Assembly (NCBI GenBank): GCA_036924085.1
Contig: JAVGWX010000003.1
Location: forward strand, 113,939,764-114,003,763
Origin: Ariolimax columbianus
Taxonomy: Eukaryota > Mollusca > Gastropoda > Stylommatophora > Arionidae
Direction of reading: 5' to 3'
Length of the DNA stretch: 64,000 nt
The notes beneath the pieces are model-generated. The model was not told the DNA's origin. It worked only from the letters and a program-made list of their open reading frames with translations, and did not search any database. Below, one piece after another: positions 34,959 through 45,989 of the stretch (the stretch's first letter is position 1; every line of letters begins with the position of its first letter). Position numbers and translations under genes: made by a program.

Positions 34959-35089
34959 AACCAACGACATGTCTTATCTGCTAAAGAGGACGGAAAAACA
35001 ACAGAAAGGGATTGAGTGTGTGGACGAGTCACACAGTTGAATAACACAAGCTACACGTGTTGAATCCTGGTGTGTTTAGAAGGTGTTTA

Positions 35090-36280
35090 GAGGTTACCAA
35101 AATGTTAGATAAAGGGGAGCCAGTGGATGTTATTTATCTGTATTTTGCAAAGGCCTTTGATAGAGTACCTCATCAAAGATTATTTCGAAAATTAAAATCA
35201 CATGGAATAGGTGGGGAAGTTGCCAAATGGATTGAAAATTGGTTAACGGGAAGAAGGCAAAGGGTGGGTATAAATAAGGAGTACTCTGAGTGGTGTGAAG
35301 TGAAAAGTGGAGTGCCACAGGGCTCGGTTTTGGGACCAATTTTATTCTTGATATATATATAAATGATTTGGACATAGGTATGGGATCCATTATTGCAAAA
35401 TTTGCTGATGACACGAAACTATGCAGTAGTGTCTCATCTAAAGCAGAAGTGGATATATTGAGGTCGGATTTAGATAAAATTCGAGAATGGTCTGTAATCT
35501 GGCAAATGGAGTTTAATGTAGATAAATGTACAGTCATCAACATGGGTAGATCCAATATGGAACATAATTACAGAATGGGAGAGAACAATATTAGAAAGAT
35601 AGATAAAGAAAGGGACTTAGGGGTTATAATAGATAGTACATGTAAGGTGAGGGAGCAAGTTAAGGTAGCAGTAAAAAAGGCAAATGCAATGTTAGGGATG
35701 ATAAAAAGAAATATTAAACATAGGAGCAAGGAAGTGATAGTCAAACTGTATAACGCATTAGTTAGACCTAGATTGGAGTACTGTGTACATGTGTGGAGTC
35801 CTTATCAGAGAGGGGATATAGACATGCTGGAGAGAATTCAAAAAAGAGCGACAAAGCTGATAGTGGGATTCCAGAATTACAGTTATAAAGAAAGATTAAA
35901 AAGAACTGGCCTTCAGTGTCTAGAAGAGAGAAGAATTCGTGGTGACAATACAGGTGTATAAGATGATCAGAGGAATGGATAAAGTAGACTATAACAAGTT
36001 ATTTAAAGTACAACCACCAACAAGGACAAGAGAGCACAGCTACAAGTTGACTAAGGAGACGTCCTGATTAGATATTAGGAAGTATTTCTTTAGCCAGAGA
36101 GTAGTGAATGCTTGGAATGCATTGCCAAGTGAGGTGCTGGAGGCTGGGACGGTCAATGCATTTAAGAACAGATTGGATGCGTACAGCTTCTAGAGGAAGG
36201 TGATGTAAATGGAAACGGCTGTATACAGACTCTGCAGAGTCTTCTAAACCAGTATAAAGACGTTAAGTTAAGTTAAGTTA
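35090..36280 (+). mobile_element. CR1-like LINE copy 2, 5'-truncated
   Basis: It starts within the reverse transcriptase (equivalent of EVTKMLDKGEPVDVIYL) and ends with the palindrome CAGACTCTGCAGAGTC and the GTTAAGTTAAGTTAAGTTAG tail. The frame is broken near 35355-35365 by an extra TA in a TATATATA run and near 35947 by loss of two T residues (GACTTAATAC to GACAATAC). The active site KFADDTKL is intact between them (35400-35425). It is very similar to the minus-strand copy at 27.7-30.6 kb, so both derive from a recently active source. Confidence 0.9.
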
Positions 36281-36484
36281 GAACATTGTTTTCACTGTGT
36301 TCTATTTTATGTGCTCATTTAGTAGCCCTGTACTATTGTTTGTCATGCAGAGCTGGTCGAGCGGTTTGAATATATGCCATCTGACCACAGGGATATGCGT
36401 TGGAAACCTTGATAAGATGTTGTTTTCTATCGGAAGTAAAATACAGACCTAGTTTGTACAGTCCATTATAACTGCAAGGGCATG
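36281..36484. other. No gene seen
   Basis: No supported feature in this short interval. Confidence 0.3.
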
Positions 36485-36655
36485 GGTTCTATATTTCTGA
36501 GCTCTTTAAAGATCGGTGGCGCGTAAGAGGGTAGAGAAGACGTGTGTACATCCAACGACATACAGGAACCATGAGTATCGACACCCTACACCAATTTCTG
36601 AGAGGGACTTATGACCTATGGGTATGTCATGCGTGCATTGAAGTCGGCTCTTAGG
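36485..36655 (+). mobile_element. LINE RNase H C-terminal fragment (same family as 46.0-46.7 kb)
   Basis: The frame gives SFKDRW, then a TAA or TAG-broken segment, then MSIDTLHQFLRG and LWVCHACIEVGS before a stop. These align to ISINTLRHLMRE and LWVCPECSDVDS at the end of the fragment at 46.7 kb. About 170 bp remain. Confidence 0.6.
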
Positions 36656-36776
36656 AACAAGACAGAGCAGAGCACTATGTCATTATCGATCCAGTAGCAT
36701 TCGGGCTTTCGCTCTTCGGCTCAATGCCATGTGATTTGTATGCACTTGTTTGCCAAGTATAGCCCTTTAAATTCTA

Positions 36777-37250
36777 TCCTCCCGGTGAATGCCAGTAAAT
36801 GGAAGAATATCTTCCCTGGCAACTCCAGCAATTTGAATAAATACTTTCTCGGTTAATTCTGTCGTTTGAAATAAACACCCTCCGGGTGAATCCTGGCTAT
36901 TGAAATAAGCACCATTTCGGTGAATCCTGGATATTGAAATAAGCACCATTTCGGTGAATATTGGCTATTGAAATTAGCACCATTTCGGTGAATCCTGGCT
37001 ATTGAAATAAGCACCATTTAAGTGAATCCTGGCTATTGAAATAAACACCTAATCCTGTGAATCCTGGCCAATGAAATAAACACCTTATCTGGTGAATCCT
37101 GGCTATTGAAATAAACACCTTATCATGTGAATCCTGGCTATTGAAATAAGCACCTTATCCTACGAATCCTGGCTATTGAAATAATAACCTTATCTGGTGA
37201 ATCTTGGCTATTGAAATCAACACCTTATCCGATGAATCCTTGATATATTG
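36777..37250 (+). repeat. 34-36 bp minisatellite, about 13 copies
   Basis: Units contain TGAATCCTGGCTATTGAAAT followed by AAGCACCATTTCGG or AAACACCTTATCCTG. The two unit types form separate blocks, CATTTCGG on the left and CTTATC on the right. Confidence 0.9.
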
Positions 37251-37979
37251 AAATAAAAGCCGAAGTGCTCGTTCTTCTTATGGTTTAGTTTTGGTGTCTT
37301 TAGTTTTTCTTTTTTATCCCCATCTGTTGATCGTAGTTGATTTTGTTTTCTTTAAATGTATTTGTTTACTGTGCTCTGTTGCCACTATAAAAACCAACTT
37401 TGATTTTTTACAATTTTATTGAGCGGCATCTGAGTGGTAGAGCGGTTAGAGAGAGAGAGAGAGAGAGTGCGCTTATCTCACATTACAATGGGACCGAGCC
37501 GTTCTCGGTATTGAGAAGGTTTTGGTCTACTCAGATGGTAACAAGTACAGTTAGGAAAGGTGAGTAAGGAGACTGGCCACCCAGAAAACGCTGAGACCTA
37601 GTAAAGTGAAGTCTCTAGCACTTTACCCCTGACTGCAACGTCTGCTGTTGGAATACATTTTAGTGACAACGTTACTAATTGGTCTGATGGTAAAAATAAA
37701 TAGAATGGTTGTCAAGTAAGATGGCCTCGCCGTAGTAGCTGCACTCTCGACTCGCTCCGGTATGTGTGTCAAGTTTTCAGATGTTTGGTGGTTCCTGTTC
37801 AGATTATATTTCACAACTCCTTCCCCAGGTGGTATCAGGGACTTTATTCTGTGGATTTGATGTGCTTGCGATCGCTTATCCTGTTTGTTATGCTGTATTT
37901 CGCCGCATTCCATGCCTGGCTCAAGCCGTGGGAAACAATGAATGACCAAGTTCAACGTTGCGCTTAACTGCACACCAGA
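37251..37979. other. No gene seen; GA microsatellite at 37447-37468
   Basis: A region at 37425-37500 has an A-box-like GAGTGGTAGAGCGGTTAG interrupted by a GA run, but no convincing B-box follows. I see no coding feature. Confidence 0.35.
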
Positions 37980-38244
37980 ATTCAGTCCAGATTATCACTA
38001 CTCAAGGACATTTCTGATGGACTGAAGCTGACTTCCTCATTCCCGCCCCTCCCTTTACCGGAGGTTACACGATACCTCTCCCAACCTCGTATTCTTAGCA
38101 CAGCAAGGGTCACACTGACCAACAGATGGACAGCCAGAATGCTCGACGGCGGGACACGTGGAAACAGGGAGTTTGACACTGACAGACAAGGAAAGCTTGA
38201 CATAAACATCGGTCTAACACACTCCTCGCGGCCCTCATTCTAGG

Positions 38245-38400
38245 TCTGCGGAGTATACGGCACCACCTATGGAGTCTGTAGGGATTTCGGTCGACGCGCT
38301 ACGCATGGACATAGCCTCATCAGTTGGACATGGTAGTGGTCAATCAACGTAACTGGCTTTTGACGCCAACGTGAACATTATTATTATCAAGGTAAAGATA
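38245..38400 (+). mobile_element. LINE 3' end with ATT tail
   Basis: The end CTCATCAGTTGGACATGG, TAGTGGTCAATC and GTGAACATTATTATTATC is shared with 58.7-58.85 kb. A shared terminus followed by an ATT microsatellite is the signature of a LINE or LINE-mobilised element. No coding part is recognised. Confidence 0.5.
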
Positions 38401-38594
38401 GCTGCACAGCAAGTACTGTTGGCAGTGAAATGATGTGTTAGAGACATGACTGTGCTTATCCACTGCTTCTGTAGATGTAAGATCGCCAGTTTCTTTACTT
38501 GCTGTATTTTTGTTCTATAATCGAAAACTGGGTACCAATTTACAGCAGGGTCCAGAAACAATAATTGAGTTAAATATTATCCACAGGACCTCGC

Positions 38595-39300
38595 AAAACT
38601 TGGTCTAAGGGAGCAGAGCTGAGCAGAAGCTATTTAACTGCCGAGAAACCTGGTCTCAGGGAGCAGAGCTGAGGCAGAAGCTATTTAACTGCCTAGAAAC
38701 CTGGCCAGAAGGAGCAGAGCTGAGGCACAAGCTATTTAACTGCCAAGAAACCTGGTCTGAGGGAACAGAGCTGAAGCACAAGCTATTTAACTGCCGAGAA
38801 ACCTGGCCAGAAGGAGCAGAGCTGAGGCACAAGCTATTTAACTGCCAAGAAACATGGTCTGAGGGAACAGAGCTGAGGCACAAGCTATTTAACTGCCGAG
38901 AAACCTGGTCTGATGGAACAGAGCTGAGGCACAAGCTATTTAACTGCCGAGAAATCTGATCTGAGGAAACAGAGCTGAGGTAGAAGCTATTTAACTGCCG
39001 CGAAATCTGGTGTGAGGGAACATAGCTGAGGCACACGCTATTTATCTGCCGAGAAACCTGATCTGAGGGAACAGAGCTGACGCAGAAGCTATTTATCTGC
39101 CGAGAAACCTGGCCAGAAGGAGCAGAGCTGAGGCACAAGCTATTTAACTGCCAAGAAACATGGTCTGAGGGAACAGAGCTGACGCAGAAGCTATTTATCT
39201 GCCGAGAAACCTGATCTGAAGGAACAGAACTGAGGCACAAGCTATTTATCTGCCGAGAAACCTGATCTGAGGAAACAGAGCTGAGGCAGAAGCTATGGGA
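38595..39300 (+). repeat. 51-bp minisatellite, about 14 copies
   Basis: A 51-bp unit (CAGAGCTGAGGCACAAGC, TATTTAACTGCCGAGAAAC and related words) repeats about fourteen times. Its length is 17 codons, so the minus strand carries a 194-codon frame of SSVPSDQVSRQLNS-like repeats without other gene features. Confidence 0.95.
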
Positions 39301-39373
39301 CTGTTAGCAGACCTGGTAAAGACGATAAACTTCGTCCATGCAATGAGGCTGCAGAAAAAGAACAGCTGTGTTT

Positions 39374-39990
39374 ACATGTCCCTTAATTCATCCCAAACAG
39401 AGTTCTCTGGGTTCCTGTCATACGTATTTGACAGCTGATGACTTTAGCGGACATTCAATTTCGGGCTATGGGGAGGACAGGTCGATATAGTTTTATTTTC
39501 AATAAATAATTCAAAACTTAGATAGAAACAGATGTGTAGAAAAGATGATTACATTCAATTTTCGCGACCAATCTTCTGCAAGAATGAAGTGCAGTAAAAA
39601 CCAACAGAAGGACATTTCCTGGCAGGAACATTAAATAATTGGACAACCAAACATCACAATTTTAATTATTGAGGTAGCCAGAATAGAATAACGTCAGCAA
39701 GAATGGCGCTGAAAACGTCCACTTTGATGTGTTGACGCCACATGAACTCGTACATGTACGAATCAAGAATATGCCTTTGTGCTATTTTGTGCTTGCTATT
39801 TCCAGTTTGTTGATTAAATCTAGGTTTATTGGCAATCCCGTTATAGGCGCGATGTTGGACACCCCCACAGTTAAAAAGTTAACTATTCTGTGACGTCACT
39901 ACCCAAAAAATCCGGTGCTAAAAATAGATTGCATGGGCTAAACATAGATATTACTATTTATTTTGGGTGAATTAAGGGACAAGTATCCAG
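39374..39990. mobile_element. MITE family M, copy 3 (diverged)
   Basis: Inverted ends are ATGTCCCTTAATTCATCCC on the left and the reverse complement of ATACTTGTCCCTTAATTCACCC on the right. It shares GTTCTCTGGGTTCCTGTCAT, GGGGAGGACAGGTCGATATA and AACAGATGTGTAGA with copies 1 and 2. The hexamer tract is missing and the middle differs. A flanking TGTGTT on both sides may be part of the duplication. Confidence 0.7.
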
Positions 39991-40837
39991 TTGTGTTAAA
40001 TGGAGTATGTCAGACACGGAGTTGAACCTCATACCTTTGGCGTGAAAATATATTCAGTAGAGAATAAGAACAAAAATGAGCTACACAAAACAGTGCAATT
40101 CAAGAGAGAAACATCTATAGTTTCAGCATGCTAGTGTTTATTTACAATTGTAATAAACTGTATGTTTATTTCCTTGACTTTTCTTGTGAAACGCTTTGCG
40201 AAAAAAACAACTGAGAGCGAAATTTAACAAAACTAACATTAATTTCATCACACACATGACTTGTCAGTGTGTTTTTTTTCGGTCACCATGGCAACCAATA
40301 GAAGAATGCGTATACGTCGCCTGATAAACCATGGCGTCAAATAAAACAATGGTTTGAAAACGAATTTCTCATCACTATAGCAACCACACAACAACAAAAA
40401 AGAAGAGGGAGGAACCCGCGCCAATTTCCTTGAACATAACGCAGTCTGAAACCCATGGCGCCAACCCACAGATTCTCAAGCGAGATCCCGCGCAGTTCAA
40501 CGCGTTCCCAGATCTTATCTCTGTCTACCTGGGGAATACTTGAGCAGGATTCTAAATGTTTTCATTATTATTGATGCTGTTTGTGTGGTTTTGTTTTATT
40601 CCGTAAGATGTTAATCAATATTGTAGCCTTGTAATTTGCATACCATTGTCACGTGTTTTGTCCAGTTGTGTAGGTGATTATCTGCCCCTACAGTTTTTAT
40701 CTCCTAAATATTCTGCATGGCGGACACTTCACTGCTTCGAGACACTCTTTGTATTTTTCTTGCTTTTTTTTTTCCTCCCAACATATCACAATAAGTGTTT
40801 CAATAAAAAGTTACACATTTTCCTCTCTAAAGTAAAA
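39991..40837. other. No gene seen
   Basis: AT-rich DNA without a supported feature. Confidence 0.45.
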
Positions 40838-41115
40838 GGCAAAGGCCGTGTCCATCGTAGACGATGATGGCATAATTAACTTTAATAGCGCTATTTTTAG
40901 TAAGGATTAACTGCGCTACTTTTTTTATCCTCAATCTCTCGTTTCGAGCCGCCTGACTCCAGCAAGTCAAAGACAAGACGACTAGGGGGCGACTACGAGA
41001 TGCAGCGGACTCCACATCAAGCACCCGTGAAAAAGACGGCGGAGTCCGGAGTCGAACCCACACCCCCTGATCACGAGGCCGACGGCTTAACCACTTCTCC
41101 ACGGAATCCCCGCCT
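40838..41115 (-). mobile_element. SINE-2, tRNA-derived
   Basis: On the minus strand the head reads GGAGAAGTGGTTAAGCCG (A-box region) and GGGTGTGGGTTCGACTCCGG (B-box GGTTCGACTCC) at tRNA-like spacing. A body of about 200 bp follows with CGCCCCCTAGTCGTC and AGCGCAGTTAATCC. The head differs from SINE-1. Only one copy is seen in the window, so the tail boundary near 40838 is approximate. Confidence 0.65.
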
Positions 41116-41194
41116 TCTATCAATGCACCTGATTATAGTGTTTTGGACCGGGTTTCTTTTTCATTGCAATTCCCCATTCTATTAGCGAGTCTAC

Positions 41195-41330
41195 ACTAGT
41201 ACAGCTTGTTTCCTGGGCCGCCGCATTGAGACAGAATAGTGTCTTGGTCAACTCTAGTTCGCTGACCCCGGACACGCAGCCAGCTACTAGCCGTGAGCTG
41301 CTGTCAGCTCATTCACTGTGTTGTATCTTC
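41195..41330 (+). repeat. Dispersed repeat family Y, distal fragment
   Basis: Matches the second half of family Y: GTGTCTTGGTCAACTCTAG, TTCGCTGACC, CAGCCAGCTACTAGC and GAGCTGCTGTCAGCTC, in the same order as 45.55-45.63 kb. Confidence 0.55.
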
Positions 41331-41539
41331 CCCGACATTCTCTAATTCGATGATGTAAAATATCTCTCACCAACATTTCGTAATCCTCATTGATGATCCG
41401 CGAGTGTATCTTGGGGCACCTAGTGAAAGTGTATTGGGGGTTACCTGAAAATCTGCAACGCATCAACGATTTACAATCATCTGTTCGGGAGAATTGTTTG
41501 ACTGATATTAGCATCTTATACATAACCTTGTTGATCAGG

Positions 41540-41925
41540 TAATGTATACAAGACTCAAATTCAGACATAGCTTCCAAAAATCAATTTGTCCTGAAAGTCG
41601 CCTCATCGAGAGTTTGAATGAATTGATGCAGATCCCAGAGAGGGAACTTCGAGGAGGAACTTGCTCCCGAACATCAGCTACCATAGACGAGACGGAAGTC
41701 AGTGAGCAGACTTTGAACTGGTGTATCACGCTGCAAGAGCAATATGAAACGATAAAGATACACAGAAGATGACTCACGTGATTGTGGCGCAATACAGGAC
41801 TTAGACCACCTGATGACCTGCCCTAACCTCCAGGAAACATGCAATTGGTGTTTCATGCTAGAGGCAAATGACAAGGCAATCCATGTCGCTGAATATTGGA
41901 TGCATACTGTATAACCTGGTACTTG
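41540..41925 (+). mobile_element. Possible LINE 3' relic
   Basis: Frames give SATIDETEVSEQTLNWC, and after shifts a CGAIQDLDHLMTCPNLQE segment followed by MLEANDKAIHVAEYW. The C-x-H-x-C arrangement resembles the terminal CCHC motif of I-group LINEs. No tail or duplication is visible, so support is modest. Confidence 0.4.
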
Positions 41926-42720
41926 GACACGGAAAGTAAGTTAGTATGTTAATGGGTAGTTCGTATACTATTCGGGCAAACAAAAGGCACAAGAATTAAG
42001 AAAGATGATGTCCTGTTTAACAATACAAATAACGCTTTACAATATTTTGTGTGTTATCGGATGCCCGTCCATCACGTGTGATGATGACCACTCTCTCAGC
42101 TCAGCCGTGTGCAAATCTTTTCCTTGTGCTCTGCCCGCTGAAATGAGCGAGAAAGTTACTTGCACGGTGATTTGAATTAAAATTAGGTAGGTTTGCGCAA
42201 ATTGTCTACCCCACTCTCTCGTCCTGAACCACCCTTGGCCAGTAGCAGGACATTATCGAGACGACTGGAAATATCTCAGGATGTAGATTTACTCTCTAAA
42301 ATTTTACCCATAACATGTTTATGAGGGAAATAGATAAGATTATTTAAGCAAAAGTCGGAGAAGAAGAAGAATTAAAAACAATAGACTATTCTGGAATTCC
42401 ACAGAAAAATGTGCATTTGCAATCACATTCGTGTCCTTCCTATCTGTCTTCCTCCCTGTCTCCCATCGTTTATTTATTCCTTTTTCGTTAATTGTAGCAT
42501 CCCTGCAGTTTGTCTCTTTGCAGGAAGTCTGTAATAAATCATGTATTCTCACCTGTAGTGGTAGTTTATGAACATAAATTAAAACTACGACTGTACTGAA
42601 AGTAAAAAGTTGATAACAAATTGAGGCTCAGTTACCGCACAGGAACAGACACAAACCGAAACTTACGTTACTACCACAAAGCCTTCGTCAAGGACACAGA
42701 ACAATACGAATTAAAACACC
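41926..42720. other. No gene seen
   Basis: No supported feature. Confidence 0.45.
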
Positions 42721-42999
42721 TATTGGATTGTTGTTGTTGAAAGCCCCAAATGAGTAAGTTTACTCTTTTGTATACTCTGAAATGGACGTTAAGTGGCGGG
42801 TTGCAGTAGTGTGATCATATCCAAAGCGTGCTGATGAAGGTAGACCTGGGTTGAACTGTGCTTGACTTCATCTGCGTGTCGCTTACTACTCCGGGGACCT
42901 TGTCGATCCTCCACCTCGTTAGATTGCCCCGAAACAGTCTGTTTCTAGGGGCAACTGCGTTTAGGGTCTTGGTCAGTATATTTCGAATGGCCATGACAA

Positions 43000-44188
43000 A
43001 GGAAAGATGCACGAAGATCCCATAAACGCACTAACAACACCAAAGTCCATCACTACTGTACGAAAACCTACCTGGAGGCAGGATATATTTCCAGAGGTGG
43101 TAGAAAATATACCAGGTATTGGAAACAAAAATCAGAGAGAGCAGATGTGGCCATTGCCAGTGGAACTGCAAGACAAGCTCTATGGTAGTGGCGAGAGTCT
43201 CAGGATGACCGCCGCTTTTTTCGAGAAAATAATGGTTACTGTCTGACTGTGTACGCAGAAGAAGAAGAAGGAAACAAAAACTGCCAGACTGAAAAAGAAA
43301 GGAGAGATACTACCCTAAGCTTTATATCGAAAAACTACCCAAGCATGGACTGGACCCATGCATACACCGACGGTTCTGTAAGAAACACTACACAGAACGG
43401 AGGGGCAGGAGCATTCCTGAACCTACCAAATGGCAGAAAAATAACAATGTCATTCGCTACTGGTAAGTACACAAGCAATTTTAGAGCGGATGCAGAGGCA
43501 CTGAGGGCGGCAGTGGAAGAAATGGTGACACATAAAGAAAATGAAAGCCATACAGTCCTGCTTACAGATGCTCTGGCCGTAGTCACAGCGCTAAAAAGCT
43601 AGAAAAACACTGAGCTTAATGACTTAAGAGCAGTACTCTGTCAACTATGCCAGCAGTCCGCACCAAAAAGGGTAGTGGTACAGTGGGTCCCATCACACTG
43701 CAACATCCAAGGCAACGAGGAGGCAGACAGACTGGCAAAAGAAGGTGCAAGACTACCACAAACAGATACTAGTATGACGTACGAAAAGTCAAAACGGCTT
43801 ATTAAAGCCAGATACATGACCAAATGGGAAACCGAACATACCGGCTACACCAAAAACGATGCTTATTACCAGTTGAACAGAAGAGAGCAGGTCGTTGTCT
43901 TCAGACTTCGCACTGGCCACAATATACTGAGGTACCACCTATTCAACAAATTGAAGATAGGTGGTACCGACGAATGCCCGTGTGGTACCGGGAAAACGAC
44001 CGCAGAGCATCTGCTGCAGAACTGCCCGACATACGAGGATCAGAGAGAGCAGATGTGGCCATCACCAGTGGCAACACAAGACAAGCTAAATGGCAGTGTC
44101 GACAGACTCAGGATGACCGCCGCTTTTTTCTAAAAATAATGGTTACTGTCTGACTGCGTACGATGAAGAAGAAGAAGAAGAAGAAGAA
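43000..44188 (+). mobile_element. LINE-A copy 3, 5'-truncated, inserted in family X
   Basis: This copy begins at the HEDPINALTT codons (position 3608 of the full-length copy) and ends with GAA repeats. It carries its own nested insertion at 43132-43269. The RNase H part is nearly intact (YTDGS, RADAEALRAAVEE with E to D at one position, LLTDALAV, NEEADRLAKEGA), with a TAG near 43600 in the segment LKSQKN. The terminal CCHC block reads CPCGTGKTTAEHLLQNC. It belongs to the same 3' type as the copy at 83-4635 for most of its length, while the last codons (WPSPVATQ) resemble the other type. Confidence 0.85.
43132..43269 (+). mobile_element. Nested 138-bp LINE-A insertion inside LINE-A copy 3
   Basis: A 138-bp 3' end (from CAGAGAGAGCAGATGTGGCC to the GAA tail) interrupts copy 3 in the middle of IPGIGNKN. 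It is flanked by GGAAACAAAAA at 43121-43131 and 43270-43280, a word found once in the uninterrupted copies. It encodes QREQMWPLPVELQDKLYG to the ORF stop and so matches the terminus of the full-length copy. Confidence 0.9.
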
Positions 44189-44599
44189 TTGCCATGACTA
44201 ACAGTGTCCGACCAGTATGTTTTGTCTCCTCCACCAGACACGTCTGTCTTCGCCACGTCCATCGAATCATAGAAACAAGAAATTGTGTAAACTTGACACA
44301 AAAATACTCATCTTTTGTTTGAAAGACATACGCAGGTCAGTTTTTTATGAAAGGGGCATAAGCGAGGGGAAAATGTGAAATATTCATGATTATTTCCCAT
44401 CCTTGATGGCCCGCGAAAATAAGCTTTCCCCGCAGTACAAGCATGTGCAGCTTCATCGAGGTCACATGCAGGTTTGAGAAAGCTAAATATATCCTCAGGC
44501 CATACCATTCGTTGTTATTTTAATATTCAAAGATAGTCCTATTCGTGTGGTCAAAACATCGTTAGTTTATGTTAAAATTTGATTTCAATTACAGTATTA

Positions 44600-44932
44600 A
44601 AGACCGAGTGGTCCACCGGAGTCTTTGTATATGTCAAGGGCAAGAATAGCACCACTGCCCCACAGAGAGCATGTCGTAAGAGGCGGCTAACTGTGTGACA
44701 TGGCATAACACCGGCCATGGTTAGGTGGTGTCTACTTTGCTCTTGTGTTTGAGTCTATTAAGATTGACTCGCACATTGGTTAACAGCCCTTCACGGCACT
44801 TGTCCCAACGCAGTAATAAGTTACCCGAGTCTAGTCTGGTAAGCAGGAAATCCTCCTCTCGGGTACACCCAGCTCGCGTAAGAGCTGGGACCTGCACAGG
44901 GGCACCTGGCCATGTAGAAGCACAGGTCGACT
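44600..44932 (+). repeat. Dispersed repeat family V, copy 2
   Basis: Matches the reverse complement of 16003-16330: AGAATAGCACCACTGCCCCA, AGCATGTCGTAAGAGGCGGC, ACACCGGCCATGGTTAGGTG, GTCTATTAAG and CATGTAGAAGCACAGGTCGA. Its end is interrupted by a LINE-A insertion. Confidence 0.6.
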
Positions 44933-45089
44933 TCTTCTTCTTCTTCGTACGCAGTCAGACAGTAACCATTATTTTTTAGAAAAAAGCGGCGGTCATCCTG
45001 AGGCTGTCCCCACTGCCATAGAGCTTGTCTTGCAGTTCCACTGGTGATGGCCACATCTGCTCTATCTGATCCTCGTATGTTCTGCAGCA
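44933..45089 (-). mobile_element. LINE-A copy 4, 157-bp minus-strand insertion
   Basis: The minus strand carries only the LINE-A 3' end: LLQN codons, a 7-bp deletion relative to the full-length copy after GCAGAAC, the WP and DKLYGS region, and the terminus TGTCTGACTGCGTACGAAG. The flanks are ACAGGTCGACT at 44922-44932 and 45090-45100, an 11-bp target-site duplication. Confidence 0.85.
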
Positions 45090-45177
45090 ACAGGTCGACT
45101 AAGACTCATTATATTATTAATATACAGTAAGTGCGAGTAGATTAACAGTCATACATACATTTCATACTAGCCCTGTC

Positions 45178-45333
45178 CAGAAAAATGCAGAACTTAATGA
45201 TTTAAGAGCAGTACTCTGTCAACTATGCCAGCAGTCCGCACCAAAAAGAGTAGTGGTACAGTGGGTTCCATCCCACTGTAACATTCAAGGCAACGAGGAG
45301 GCAGACAGACTGGCAAAAGAAGGTGCAAGACTT
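45178..45333 (+). mobile_element. LINE-A internal RNase H fragment
   Basis: The fragment encodes AELNDLRAVLCQLCQQSAPK and the VVVQWVPSHCNIQGNEEAD block of RNase H without a 3' tail. It stops abruptly at the start of a family Y copy, so it is not a simple retrotransposition product. Confidence 0.85.
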
Positions 45334-45650
45334 CGAAAGGGCCTAAGTAGCAGAATGTAGTCCAGATAACGGAATGCGTTGTGTCGTAGTTTACAGCTTG
45401 ATTGCGATATTTGCACCTTTCGGTTCAGCACATCCGACTTCAGCAAGCATTTCATGAGAACCGGGTTATAATTCCCTCTTCGATCTCTTCTCCTCAGCCA
45501 GTCTGCCCTGCTGCAGCGTGTTATCCAGGATTACCGCGTGGAGGTGTAGAAGGGTCTTGGCAGCTCTGGTTCGCTGGCTCTGACGCTAGCAGTCAGCTAT
45601 GGGTCTCTGACAACTGCAACTCATGAGCTGCTCAGCATCTTTGTCCCAAT
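45334..45650 (+). repeat. Dispersed repeat family Y, copy
   Basis: Nearly continuous match to the copy at 49.26-49.58 kb: TAAGTAGCAGAATGTAGTCC, TGTGTCGTAGTTTACAGC, CCGCGTGGAGGTGTAGAA, TTGGCAGCTCTGGTTCGCTGG and CATGAGCTGCTCAGC. Confidence 0.8.
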
Positions 45651-45803
45651 TTGATTTTAGCAACGACAACTATGTTTGGTATTATCATTATTGGAACTCC
45701 ATCAACTGACTTCTCCTTTAGCTTATTCTACTCTAGGTAACATCTATTTAAAACATTCATTTTTTACTTGCTGGGACTGAACTTAACAAAAGTAGCTTCG
45801 AAC

Positions 45804-45948
45804 AACAACAACAGCGACAACAACAACAGCGACAACAACAACAGCGACAACAACAACAGCGACAACAACAACAGCGACAACAACAACAGCGACAACAACA
45901 ACAGCGACAACAACAACAGCGACAACAACAACAACAGTAACACCATCA
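45804..45948 (+). repeat. 15-bp repeat (CAACAACAACAGCGA), about 9 copies
   Basis: Near-perfect 15-bp units. The frames it opens on both strands (N-, D- and S-rich or L- and V-rich) are low-complexity artefacts. Confidence 0.95.
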
Positions 45949-45989
45949 ACAGTTGAGCTTGAAACTCCTGTCACAATCCTGTATGTTGT

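Larger units (their letters stand above)
42722..44260 (+). repeat. Dispersed repeat family X, copy 4, split by LINE-A
   Basis: The family X block (GTTGTTGTTGAAAGCCCC, AGTTTACTCTTTTGTATACT, ATGGACGTTAAGTGGCGG) runs from 42722 to about 42998. It is interrupted by the LINE-A insertion and resumes at about 44200 with CAGTGTCCGACCAGTATGTT. Flanking words AATGGCCATGAC (about 42987-42998) and AATTGCCATGAC (about 44189-44200) differ by one base and look like the insertion's duplication. Confidence 0.65.

Noticed and set aside
37425..37640. SINE with a tRNA-like head
   Set aside because: An A-box-like word is interrupted by a GA run and no acceptable B-box follows at tRNA spacing.
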